A stretch of DNA of 64,000 nucleotides from CAVPJW01 sp963705525 (GTDB lineage: Bacteria > Acidobacteriota > Vicinamibacteria > Vicinamibacterales > CAVPJW01): contig CAVPJW010000002.1 of NCBI GenBank assembly GCA_963705525.1, positions 1,240,001 through 1,304,000 of the forward strand. Reading direction: 5' to 3'. Both the position numbers and the translations under genes were made by a program. Shown piece by piece: positions 54,543-61,779 of this stretch. Below the pieces are notes generated by a model. The model worked only from the letters and a program-made list of their open reading frames with translations, did not search any database and was not told the DNA's origin. Numbering within the stretch: the stretch's first letter is position 1; each line of letters begins with the position of its first letter.

Positions 54543-55083
54543 TGTCATGCGCTCATCCTTTGCACACCGAGTGCTTGGTGCGGCTCGGCTCGATCCCGGC
54601 GCCTACGAAGAAGTGGAGGCCGATCGCTCGGCTCTCCCGGAGGCTGCCCTCGTTGTCCTGATATCGTGTGTCGCAACCGGCATCGGGACGCCAGGGATTG
54701 GTCACGGTGATCCGCAATCGATCGCGATCAGCACGCTGGCCGCCGTCGTGGGTTGGATCGCGTGGGCCGCGCTGACATGCGTGATCGGCGTTCGATTGCT
54801 GCCAACGCCTGATACCCGTGCGGACGTTGGGCAGCTGCTGCGAACGATCGGATTCTCGTCGGCGCCCGGCGCCCTTCGAATCTTCGGGATACTGCCGGTC
54901 GTCGGCCCGCTGGTGTTCATGATCGTGTCCGTTTGGATGTTGATCGCCATGGTCGTCGCCGTTCGTCAGGCCCTTGATTACACGAGCACGATGAGAGCCT
55001 TGGCAGTCTGCCTGGCGGGGTGGCTTCTGTCGATGGTGATGGCGGTCGTGATCGGGATCGTGTTCGCGCCGACGGTGTCGTGA
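54490..55083 (+). CDS. Yip1-like integral membrane protein
   Basis: About 197 residues with five hydrophobic segments (ALVVLISCVATGIG, LAAVVGWIAWAALTCVIGV, the LRIFGILPVVGPLVFMIVSVWMLIAMVVAV pair, and a final GWLLSMVMAVVIGIVF). The order and the LLRTIGFSSAPG loop recall bacterial Yip1-domain proteins, whose function is unknown. ATG at 54490 has GGGAGA upstream and overlaps the DUF4342 gene; ATG at 54547 is an alternative without overlap. Confidence 0.75.
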   Translation: MGNPSPETATVRSRPRVDVMRSSFAHRVLGAARLDPGAYEEVEADRSALPEAALVVLISCVATGIGTPGIGHGDPQSIAISTLAAVVGWIAWAALTCVIGVRLLPTPDTRADVGQLLRTIGFSSAPGALRIFGILPVVGPLVFMIVSVWMLIAMVVAVRQALDYTSTMRALAVCLAGWLLSMVMAVVIGIVFAPTVS

Positions 55084-55095
55084 ACCGCCAGATCT

Positions 55096-55578
55096 CTAGC
55101 GCTTCTCGAACCGACCTGTCTTTCTGGTGATGTTGATGCGGTAGACGATGCCCCGGCGTGAGGAGACATCGACACTCGCCCCGGTTGGCGCGGCGGTGTC
55201 CTGCTGGTGCCGCGGCATCGCGGTTTCGCTGATCACAAACGGCATCAGGCGCCTGAGGAAGACCTCCATGGCCTGCGATGCCTCATCGCCGACGAGCTCC
55301 TCGTAGGTGCCCCACACGATGGCGCTCTGCCAGTTGGCCATGGTCTCCATTCGGTCCACCTCGAAGCAGACGTCGGGGTTGGCCCGCATGATGCGGACCT
55401 TCAAACCCTCATAGGTGTGACCCAGGATTGCGCCGCCCGCATACACGTAGGTGACGGGCACGACGTAGGTTTGACCCTCTCCGTGGCACGCGATTCGACC
55501 GACGACCTGCGAGAGCAACAAGGCATCGATTTGAGGGTCGTCGAGCTCGCCGAACATCGAGAGCGGCTCCTTCAGCAT
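55096..55578 (-). CDS. Pyridoxamine 5-phosphate oxidase-like flavin-binding protein
   Basis: A 160-residue split-barrel protein: VVGRIACHGEGQTYVVPVTYVYAGGAILGHT is the FMN-binding core, then LKVRIMRANPDVCFEVDRM and WQSAIVWGTYEEL. Members bind FMN or F420 or heme; some detoxify nitroimidazoles. The start overlaps the stop of the 83-residue gene upstream, so both are read from one message that should begin at the sigma-54-type promoter at 55869-55885. Confidence 0.88.
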   Translation of the reverse strand: MLKEPLSMFGELDDPQIDALLLSQVVGRIACHGEGQTYVVPVTYVYAGGAILGHTYEGLKVRIMRANPDVCFEVDRMETMANWQSAIVWGTYEELVGDEASQAMEVFLRRLMPFVISETAMPRHQQDTAAPTGASVDVSSRRGIVYRINITRKTGRFEKR

Positions 55579-55823
55579 TCAGGATCCACCTGCACGGCGC
55601 GGGGATGCCGGCGGAGGATCCGGAATTCTGCGGCGTGCGCGCGTTCAGCCTCGCCGCAGCAGAAGACCAGGTAGGGTCGTCCGTGCTCGCATCGTTCGAC
55701 CGTGACATCGGTCCAGCCGTCCTCAAGACCCAGAATCAAGTTTGCGGCCGTCGCCACCTGGGTCGCCGTCGATTCCGGAAATCTGCGGCGCAAGACCGTC
55801 AGGACTTGTTCTCGGTCCAGCAT
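55572..55823 (-). CDS. Small uncharacterised protein, 83 residues
   Basis: LDREQVLTVLRRRFPESTATQVATAANLILGLEDGWTDV forms two helices, followed by strands VERCEHGRPYLVFCC and RILRRHP. I recognise no family. Support comes from the four-base-type overlap with the flavin protein gene downstream and from the upstream -24/-12 promoter. It may be a regulatory or accessory partner of the flavin protein. Confidence 0.6.
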   Translation of the reverse strand: MLDREQVLTVLRRRFPESTATQVATAANLILGLEDGWTDVTVERCEHGRPYLVFCCGEAERAHAAEFRILRRHPRAVQVDPEC

Positions 55824-55868
55824 ATGACTGGGTTACGGTGTCACCCGATCTCCCACGTCGCAGGCACT

Positions 55869-55885
55869 CGCAACCACGGTGCCAT
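55869..55885 (-). promoter_or_regulatory. Sigma-54 (-24/-12) promoter, minus strand
   Basis: Minus-strand TGGCACCGTGGTTGCG: TGGCAC and TTGC are perfect and GG-N10-GC spans 55883 down to 55870. The 83-residue gene starts 47 bases downstream. Confidence 0.7.
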
Positions 55886-56074
55886 GCTCAGGCGCGAAGT
55901 CCGCCGCAGTTATTGCAGCGCCGTGCAACTCAGTCCTGCCCCATCCTTGCGGGGTTCCGTTAAGGATGGCGGTTTTCCGTCTAAGTCAACCGCTAGAAAG
56001 ATCTTGAAGACCCACCTTTCGAGTCGACATCGGTCCGAACCTTGACGTATCCTCTGGTCTCCAAATCAGCTCCT

Positions 56075-56860
56075 ATGCCAATGACGATGCCCCGGACACT
56101 TCTATTCGCCTCTGTGGTCTTATGCTGGACCATCGGAACACCTGATGCGGCGTTGGCGCAACCTAGCCGGTGCGCCGATTGCCACATCGCCAACCCGACC
56201 GCGCCAGACCCGCGACACGTCTCAGACTGGGATACGTCCGCGCATGGCCGAAAGGACGTCGGTTGCGAGCGGTGCCATGGGGGCGATCCCACGACTTTCG
56301 AATCGTTCCGAGCCCACGACGGAATCCTCCCGAGCAGGCTGCCGAGCAGCCCGACCAGGGAATGGAACCTTCCGAAGACCTGCGGCGTGTGTCATGCGGG
56401 CCCGTACACCGCATTTCAAAAGAGCCGGCACTACGAAGTGCTCAGATCCGGTGATTCGCGCGCACCAACCTGCTCAACGTGTCACGGCGACGTTGGCGCG
56501 TATCTTCTTTCGCCCAAGTCGCTCGAGGGCCGGTGTAACGAATGCCACGGACCTGGCAAGAACGTGCCCAAACCCGAATCCGGCGCGCGTGCTCGATTGC
56601 TGCTCGAGGGGATCCGAGAAGTTCGGGAGTCGCTGAATGCCGCCCAGTCGCTCATCCGCCGTGTCAAGGATGTCAATCGGCGCACCGAACTCGAGACGGC
56701 GTTCCAACAGGCTCAAGTGCCGATCACCGAAGCCGTCGATGCCGGGCACTCGTTCATGTTCGATGGCGTCGAGGAACGACTAGGGGTGGCTCGCCAGCGA
56801 GCCGCAGCCCTGATGGACCGTATCATCGATCCCGGATCAACCCCGCCTCCGCGTCACTGA
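56075..56860 (+). CDS. Pentaheme c-type cytochrome
   Basis: About 261 residues. A signal peptide (RTLLFASVVLCWTIGTPDAALA) is followed by five CxxCH sites: CADCH, CERCH, CGVCH, CSTCH and CNECH, all before residue 170. The last 80 residues have no heme site and form a helical segment (LLLEGIREVRESLNAAQSLIRR, LGVARQRAAALMDRI), as in the octaheme and NrfH-linked cytochrome group where helices pack against the hemes. It is probably periplasmic. Start is one of ATG 56075, 56081 or 56087; no ribosome site is obvious. It lies divergent to the flavin protein operon. Confidence 0.85.
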   Translation: MPMTMPRTLLFASVVLCWTIGTPDAALAQPSRCADCHIANPTAPDPRHVSDWDTSAHGRKDVGCERCHGGDPTTFESFRAHDGILPSRLPSSPTREWNLPKTCGVCHAGPYTAFQKSRHYEVLRSGDSRAPTCSTCHGDVGAYLLSPKSLEGRCNECHGPGKNVPKPESGARARLLLEGIREVRESLNAAQSLIRRVKDVNRRTELETAFQQAQVPITEAVDAGHSFMFDGVEERLGVARQRAAALMDRIIDPGSTPPPRH

Positions 56861-57015
56861 CGACCGTCGAAGGTCGTTCGGCGCGGAATAGTTCCAGCCG
56901 CGGGAAATAGTTCGCACCACTTTTCCATACGTACGGCGGCAGACGCGCGCGCTGTCTCCGCTCAAATGACCATGTTTCCCAAGGTTTAGCGAACTTCCAG
57001 CCACTGACGGATTTC

Positions 57016-57031
57016 CGGCACGACCGTTGCT
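57016..57031 (+). promoter_or_regulatory. Sigma-54 (-24/-12) promoter
   Basis: CGGCACGACCGTTGCT differs from TGGCACG-N4-TTGCT only in the first base; GG-N10-GC runs 57017-57030. It lies 35 bases before the NifU-like ATG. Confidence 0.75.
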
Positions 57032-57065
57032 CTTCGGTCAAAGCGCACGGCGATCCGGAGACGAC

Positions 57066-57359
57066 ATGATGGCACTCGCTCCCAGAAATCCGGCAGCCAA
57101 AGACGCCCCCAACACTCGACGCCAGGTCTCCGCCGACCAAGTCGAGCACGTACTCAACCGCGCGCGCCCGTACCTCCAGCGGGACGGTGGCGACATCGAG
57201 CTCGTGGCCGTCGTCGATGGCAATGCGACTGTACGGCTGTCCGGGCACTGCGTCGGCTGCCCCAGCGCGCACCTGACACTTTACGTGGGCATCGAGTCGG
57301 CGCTGGCCGAAGAGATCGAGGGATTCGGTCGGCTCATCGTGCTGGGGCCGGGCCAATGA
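57066..57359 (+). CDS. NifU C-terminal-like (Nfu) iron-sulfur carrier
   Basis: A 97-residue protein of the Nfu type: VLNRARPYLQRDGGDIELVAVVDGNATVRLSGHCVGCPSAHLTL contains the CxxC pair that binds a labile 4Fe-4S cluster between two subunits. It could supply clusters to formate dehydrogenase or other iron-sulfur proteins of the island. ATG at 57066 (or 57069) has CGGAGA upstream. The stop overlaps the activator start (ATGA), so cluster carrier and regulator are coexpressed from the sigma-54-type promoter. Confidence 0.9.
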   Translation: MMALAPRNPAAKDAPNTRRQVSADQVEHVLNRARPYLQRDGGDIELVAVVDGNATVRLSGHCVGCPSAHLTLYVGIESALAEEIEGFGRLIVLGPGQ

Positions 57360-58396
57360 GCACGTATCCGCAGCCTTTCACCGCGGACTCCGTCGTTGTC
57401 GGCGAAAGCCCACGCATGCGCGCCATCGTGGATTTCGTCAAGGTCGTGGCCGACAGCGAGAGCAACGTCCTCATTACCGGTGAGACGGGCACAGGCAAGG
57501 AGGTCATCGCGAATCTCGTCCACGACCTCAGCCGCCGCCGCACGAAGTCGTTCGTGCCGGTGAGTTGCGCGATCTTCTCGGACACGCTGATCGAATCGGA
57601 GCTCTTCGGCCACGAACGAGGGGCCTTCACGGGTGCCATCACCAGCCGTCTCGGCCGATTCGAGCTGGCGCAGGGAGGCACCATCTTCCTCGATGATATC
57701 GACGACGTGCCGATGTCGATGCAGGTGAAGCTGCTGCGCGTGCTCCAGAATCGCACCATCGAGAGGCTGGGAGGCACGCGGCCCGTTCAGGTCGACGTCC
57801 GTGTGATCGCGGGATCCAAGAGAGATCTGCGGCCCTTGATCGCCGCGAATCGTTTCCGCGAGGATCTGTTCTACCGCCTGCATGTGATCCCGCTCGCGCT
57901 TCCCGCCCTCAGAGAGCGGCGGGAAGACATCCCTCTGTTGATGCAGCATTTTCTGACGCGATACTTTCGTCAGCGCGGCCGAGAGGCTCCGCCGGTCAGC
58001 GCTGCCGTCACCGACCTCTTCATGCGTTATTCGTGGCCGGGCAACGTGCGCGAGCTCGAGAACGTCTGCGAGCGGATGGCCCAGACGTGCATCTGCGACG
58101 GACTGCGGATGGGATGTGTTCCGGGGTCGGTGCTGTTCCACAAGACGACCGACGACCTTCCTCCTCAACTCGTGGTCGACACCAGCTCCGAAGGCGTGGC
58201 CCTCGATGACCATCTTCGGAACGTTGAAGCCGGCCTCATCAAGTGGGCCTTGGCCGTCAGCGGCGGGAACAAGTCGAAGGCGGCCGAGCTGCTCAAGATC
58301 AAGCGATCCACGCTCGGGGATCGCATCAAACGCCTTGGGGATGCGGTTGGGAACGACGGTCTTTTGGCCAGACACGCACAAGTAGACGACGGTTAA
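57356..58396 (+). CDS. Sigma-54-dependent activator without receiver domain
   Basis: A 346-residue bacterial enhancer-binding protein. The AAA+ domain starts almost at once: Walker A GETGTGKE (about residues 43-50), the canonical GAFTGA loop, Walker B IFLDDIDD, FREDLFYRL. The C-terminal Fis-type HTH is NKSKAAELLKIKRSTLGDRIKRLG. No receiver, GAF or PAS domain precedes it, so it must be controlled by expression level or by a partner protein, as with PspF. It is encoded behind a sigma-54-type promoter, which allows positive self-regulation. Confidence 0.93.
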   Translation: MSTYPQPFTADSVVVGESPRMRAIVDFVKVVADSESNVLITGETGTGKEVIANLVHDLSRRRTKSFVPVSCAIFSDTLIESELFGHERGAFTGAITSRLGRFELAQGGTIFLDDIDDVPMSMQVKLLRVLQNRTIERLGGTRPVQVDVRVIAGSKRDLRPLIAANRFREDLFYRLHVIPLALPALRERREDIPLLMQHFLTRYFRQRGREAPPVSAAVTDLFMRYSWPGNVRELENVCERMAQTCICDGLRMGCVPGSVLFHKTTDDLPPQLVVDTSSEGVALDDHLRNVEAGLIKWALAVSGGNKSKAAELLKIKRSTLGDRIKRLGDAVGNDGLLARHAQVDDG

Positions 58397-58460
58397 CGCT
58401 GGGTTTATCTAAGAATGTCATACTGCTGCGTCTTCATGGCGCCTCGACACTGGACGACCC

Positions 58461-59183
58461 ATGCGAATGTTGCTCATTGAAGAAGACGCGGCGGCCCGGC
58501 GGCTTCTGAGAGACGCGTTTGTCAGGGAACGCTTCCTGGTGGATGCGCTTGATGACTGTTCGCTCACCGCCGAACACGCCACTCGGGGACATTACGATCT
58601 GGTCGTCATGAGCCATCACCTCAACTGTGATGGCGTAGCGGTGTGTCGAAACATTCGCGACGCGCATCGCGACGTTCCGGTCATGGTGCTCGTGGACGCG
58701 CGGTCGGACAATCTCTGCTCTAGACTCCTCGATGCGGGAGCGGACGACTGTGTTCTCAAACCGATCGAACCCCTCGAAACCATGGCCCGCGTTCGGGCCC
58801 TGCTTCGCCGCGGTCGAACGCGACACCTGAGCGCCGATATGGATTACGGCCCGCTCCATCTCGATCCCCACAAGCAGGTGATTGCGCTCTGCGGCCAGCC
58901 TCTGGACCTCTCGGCCACCGAATATCGATTGCTGCGCTTTCTCATGCTCCGAGCGGAAACCATCGTCACTCGCGAGGAACTCCTGCAACATGTCTGGGGT
59001 GGCACCCTCGACTCTGCTTCGAATACGCCGGACGTGTACCTCTCGTATTTGAGGCAGAAGCTCGCGTTCTGCTGTGAACATCTGATTCACACGGTGCGTG
59101 GTCTCGGCTATACGCTCCGGCAATCCTCGCAACAGGATTTCGACGTGAGCGCGTCGGAATCACAGACGATGGGATCTTCCTAG
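58461..59183 (+). CDS. OmpR-type response regulator with atypical receiver
   Basis: A 240-residue winged-helix regulator. The N-terminal receiver keeps the acidic pair (EEDA) and the lysine (LKPIE), but the phosphoacceptor position reads VVMSHHLNCDG, with Ser where Asp is expected. The C-terminal half is a clear OmpR/PhoB DNA-binding domain (LSATEYRLLRFLMLRAETIVTREELLQHVWG, VYLSYLRQKL, TVRGLGYTL). It should therefore work without conventional phosphorylation. No kinase gene is next to it. ATG at 58461. Confidence 0.9.
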   Translation: MRMLLIEEDAAARRLLRDAFVRERFLVDALDDCSLTAEHATRGHYDLVVMSHHLNCDGVAVCRNIRDAHRDVPVMVLVDARSDNLCSRLLDAGADDCVLKPIEPLETMARVRALLRRGRTRHLSADMDYGPLHLDPHKQVIALCGQPLDLSATEYRLLRFLMLRAETIVTREELLQHVWGGTLDSASNTPDVYLSYLRQKLAFCCEHLIHTVRGLGYTLRQSSQQDFDVSASESQTMGSS

Positions 59184-59343
59184 CCGAGCGCTGCAACCTC
59201 GACTGTTTCTTAGCGGCATCTTACGGTGAGAAGTTTTCGCTTTGACCTCTCACTCTCGAGCGAGTGTGTAATTTCAGCCTCATATTCAGATGTGCGGTTA
59301 CCGCGATTGCACGCGCACATCCCTTCTTACCCCAAGGCGACAT

Positions 59344-59359
59344 TGGTTTGAGATTTGCA
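59344..59359 (+). promoter_or_regulatory. Candidate sigma-54 promoter of the electron-transfer genes
   Basis: TGGTTTGAGATTTGCA has GG-N10-GC spacing (59345-59358), TGG and a perfect TTGCA, but TTT replaces CAC. It lies about 100 bases before the oxidoreductase gene. Confidence 0.4.
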
Positions 59360-59455
59360 GCCTGCGCAGCGCAGCATCCTCAATCGTCGGAACGCTTTTC
59401 GAGATAGGCGGAGTGCGGACGGACCGTTCTTAGTCTCGGCTTAGAAAGCAAGGTT

Positions 59456-60808
59456 GTGTCCCTTTTCGAACCGTCGCTGGGGATTCCACTGCTCGCTCTC
59501 GTCACGACGCTCCACGTGGCGGCCGCGTCGCTGCGTAATCACAGAGCAGGCGCTCGGCTGCTGAGCCCGCTCGCGCTCGTCTCGGCGGGCTTCGGCGCCC
59601 TCCCCTGGCTGCTTCCGAGCGTTGCAGGCGTGGCGTCCGGTCTCGCGGCTCACGCCTGTTGGTTCGCTTTGTGCGAACGCTGGGGTCGAACTCGAGTCTC
59701 CGCCTCCGCGCCCGCGGAAGGCGGCGGACCGCGTCCGACATCGGTCGAAATCGCAAAGCCCGCTGCCTCGCGAAGTACCCGGCCAAAGGGTTTCGTGCAG
59801 GTTCCCGTGCTGTCCGTGATCGACGAAACCGCGGACATCCGCACGTTCCGCCTCGCGCGGCCCGAAGGATTCCTCTTCGAGGCTGGTCAGTTCCTGACGG
59901 TACGCATGCGTACCGACGGACAGGAGAACGTTCGCTGCTACTCCATCAGCTCCGCGCCGGAAGCCACGGGTTATCTGGAGATCTCAGTGAAGCGGCAAGG
60001 CCTCGTGTCGGGCGCGCTGCACGCGACGACGCGACCAGGAACGTTGCTCTCTGTTCGCGCACCAGCCGGCCGCTTCACCTATCCTACCGAGGATGATCGA
60101 CCCATCGTGCTCATAGCGGGGGGCGTCGGGATCACGCCACTGATGAGCATGTTGCGACACGCGGCTCTCGCGGAGCCGACCCGCCCGATTCATCTCCTCT
60201 ACTCCTCGCGCACGCTGCGCGACCTCGCGTTCCGCGACGAGCTGACATGGCTCGCGCGACGCAGTCCTCATATCCAGGTGACGTTCGCCGTGACCGGGGG
60301 CGACGCAGGCCCCGATGTCTATCCCGGCCGAATCGATCGGAGTCTGCTCGGCACGGTGCCAAACCTGATCCACGCAGTCGCCATGATTTGCGGTCCACAG
60401 CAGATGATCGACGGCGTCTCAGCGATGCTATCGGAGCTCGGCATGATGCAGGGACAGATTCGCTCCGAGCTCTTCGAGGCCGCGATCGCATCATCCGCTC
60501 GCCATCGCGATCCCGTCGACGATGGCGGCCGTCGCGTCGCTCAATCGGCCTCGTACTGTTTGAAGGCGACGAAGAGCCGACGAGAAGGATCGATTTCCGC
60601 GAAGCAGACTCTGCTCGAAGCCGCCGAACATCACGGCTTCGATATCCCGTCGATTTGCCGGTCTGGAGTGTGCGGCACGTGCCGGACGCGTGTCCTCGAG
60701 GGCGAGGTCGAATGTTCATCCGACGTGCTCGACGAGGACGACCGGCGGAGCGGGTACGTGCTCGCGTGCGTCACGTCGGTCCTGAGCGATTGCGTCATCG
60801 AAGCGTAA
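59456..60808 (+). CDS. Membrane-anchored flavin/2Fe-2S NAD(P)H oxidoreductase
   Basis: A 450-residue protein. Residues 1-75 contain two hydrophobic segments (IPLLALVTTLHVAAASL; ALVSAGFGALPWLLPSVAGVASGLAAHACWFAL) and a linker. A ferredoxin-NADP reductase module follows: FEAGQFLTVRM and RCYSISSAPE for FAD, IVLIAGGVGITPLMSMLRH and MICGPQQMIDGV for the nicotinamide. The C-terminal domain is a plant-type 2Fe-2S ferredoxin with CRSGVCGTCRTRVLEG and a distant fourth Cys (YVLACVT). It should move electrons between NAD(P)H and the membrane or cytochromes. GTG at 59456 follows AAGG. It heads the row that leads to the multiheme cytochromes. Confidence 0.88.
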   Translation: MSLFEPSLGIPLLALVTTLHVAAASLRNHRAGARLLSPLALVSAGFGALPWLLPSVAGVASGLAAHACWFALCERWGRTRVSASAPAEGGGPRPTSVEIAKPAASRSTRPKGFVQVPVLSVIDETADIRTFRLARPEGFLFEAGQFLTVRMRTDGQENVRCYSISSAPEATGYLEISVKRQGLVSGALHATTRPGTLLSVRAPAGRFTYPTEDDRPIVLIAGGVGITPLMSMLRHAALAEPTRPIHLLYSSRTLRDLAFRDELTWLARRSPHIQVTFAVTGGDAGPDVYPGRIDRSLLGTVPNLIHAVAMICGPQQMIDGVSAMLSELGMMQGQIRSELFEAAIASSARHRDPVDDGGRRVAQSASYCLKATKSRREGSISAKQTLLEAAEHHGFDIPSICRSGVCGTCRTRVLEGEVECSSDVLDEDDRRSGYVLACVTSVLSDCVIEA

Positions 60809-60904
60809 ACGTGGCCACCCCTGCCTCAGTTTCCCATCGCCCCGTCACGGCGCCCTCGCGCCAGGCGCGCCTCCAGGCTGGAGCTCCTGTCAGTTCGATC
60901 GCTC

Positions 60905-61762
60905 TTGAACGGCGTCATCCTGAGCGCGGTAGTTGCGCTCTTGGTAAGCGCCTGGATCCTCATCGGCCTCGACGGCTGGCACTATTACAGCACGCCGATT
61001 CGGGTTCGCGGCTATCACCCACTGCACGCACTGCTCCGACCGTCAGGAGCAATCGGACGCGTCCTCGGCATCGTCGGCGCGATTCTGATGCTCGTTCCAT
61101 TCGGCTACATGCTACTCAAGCGCTCACGACGCCTTCGGGGCATCGGGAGCCTGAAGACCTGGCTGGAGATTCATATCTTCTGCGGCATCGTCGGACCCGT
61201 GCTGGTCACGTACCACACGGCCTTCAAGTTCAACGGCCTGGTGTCGGTGGCCTATTGGTCCATGATGATCGTCGCCTTCTCCGGATTCGTCGGTCGTTAT
61301 CTGTACGTTCGCATTCCGCGAACGATTCGAGGCGTCGAGGTCAGCGAGGGTGAGCTCAGCGAACGGGCCGGCGACCTCAAAGAATCGCTCGCCTGGTTGA
61401 TCCCCCCGTCGTTGATGGACCGCTTCGAACAGTTCGAGCGTGAGTCCGAGCGCCACGGTGTCGCCCGCCCGACTGTGACTGGGTACTTCTTCGGCGGCTG
61501 GCAACTCCAGCGACGCCTCACGAAGCTCCGGAGCGAGCTTCTCACGGCGGACGACGGCGCCACAAAGGCGCTCTCAGAGGCCATCGATCTCGTGACGGAG
61601 CGGGCCTATCTGACCAGGCGCCTCGCATATCTGCGCACGACGAAGAAGCTATTCGATCTGTGGCACGTGTTTCATCTGCCTCTTGTGTACGTGATGTTCG
61701 TCATCGTCACGGCGCACGTGGCGGTCGCCGTGTACATGGGCTACGGCCCGCACCTCTGGTGA
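60905..61762 (+). CDS. Membrane protein with potential heme b ligands
   Basis: About 285 residues. Three to four membrane segments: VILSAVVALLVSAWILIGL, IGRVLGIVGAILMLVPFGYML, WLEIHIFCGIVGPVLVTYHTAFK and, at the end, WHVFHLPLVYVMFVIVTAHVAVAVYMGY. His residues in HIF, YHT, WHVFH and AHVA are spaced as in b-type cytochromes of the ferric reductase/cytochrome b561 group, so one or two hemes could be held. A cytoplasmic or periplasmic helical loop (about 140-235) lies between. Start is a TTG at 60905, the only candidate. It sits between the oxidoreductase and the 24-heme cytochrome and is the likely link across the membrane. Confidence 0.75.
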   Translation: MNGVILSAVVALLVSAWILIGLDGWHYYSTPIRVRGYHPLHALLRPSGAIGRVLGIVGAILMLVPFGYMLLKRSRRLRGIGSLKTWLEIHIFCGIVGPVLVTYHTAFKFNGLVSVAYWSMMIVAFSGFVGRYLYVRIPRTIRGVEVSEGELSERAGDLKESLAWLIPPSLMDRFEQFERESERHGVARPTVTGYFFGGWQLQRRLTKLRSELLTADDGATKALSEAIDLVTERAYLTRRLAYLRTTKKLFDLWHVFHLPLVYVMFVIVTAHVAVAVYMGYGPHLW

Positions 61763-61779
61763 GTGGTCTCGGAGCGGAT

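Noticed and set aside
60247..61353. A 368-codon plus-strand frame across the oxidoreductase and membrane protein
   Set aside because: Arg/Ser-rich composition typical of an out-of-frame reading, and it crosses two well-supported genes.
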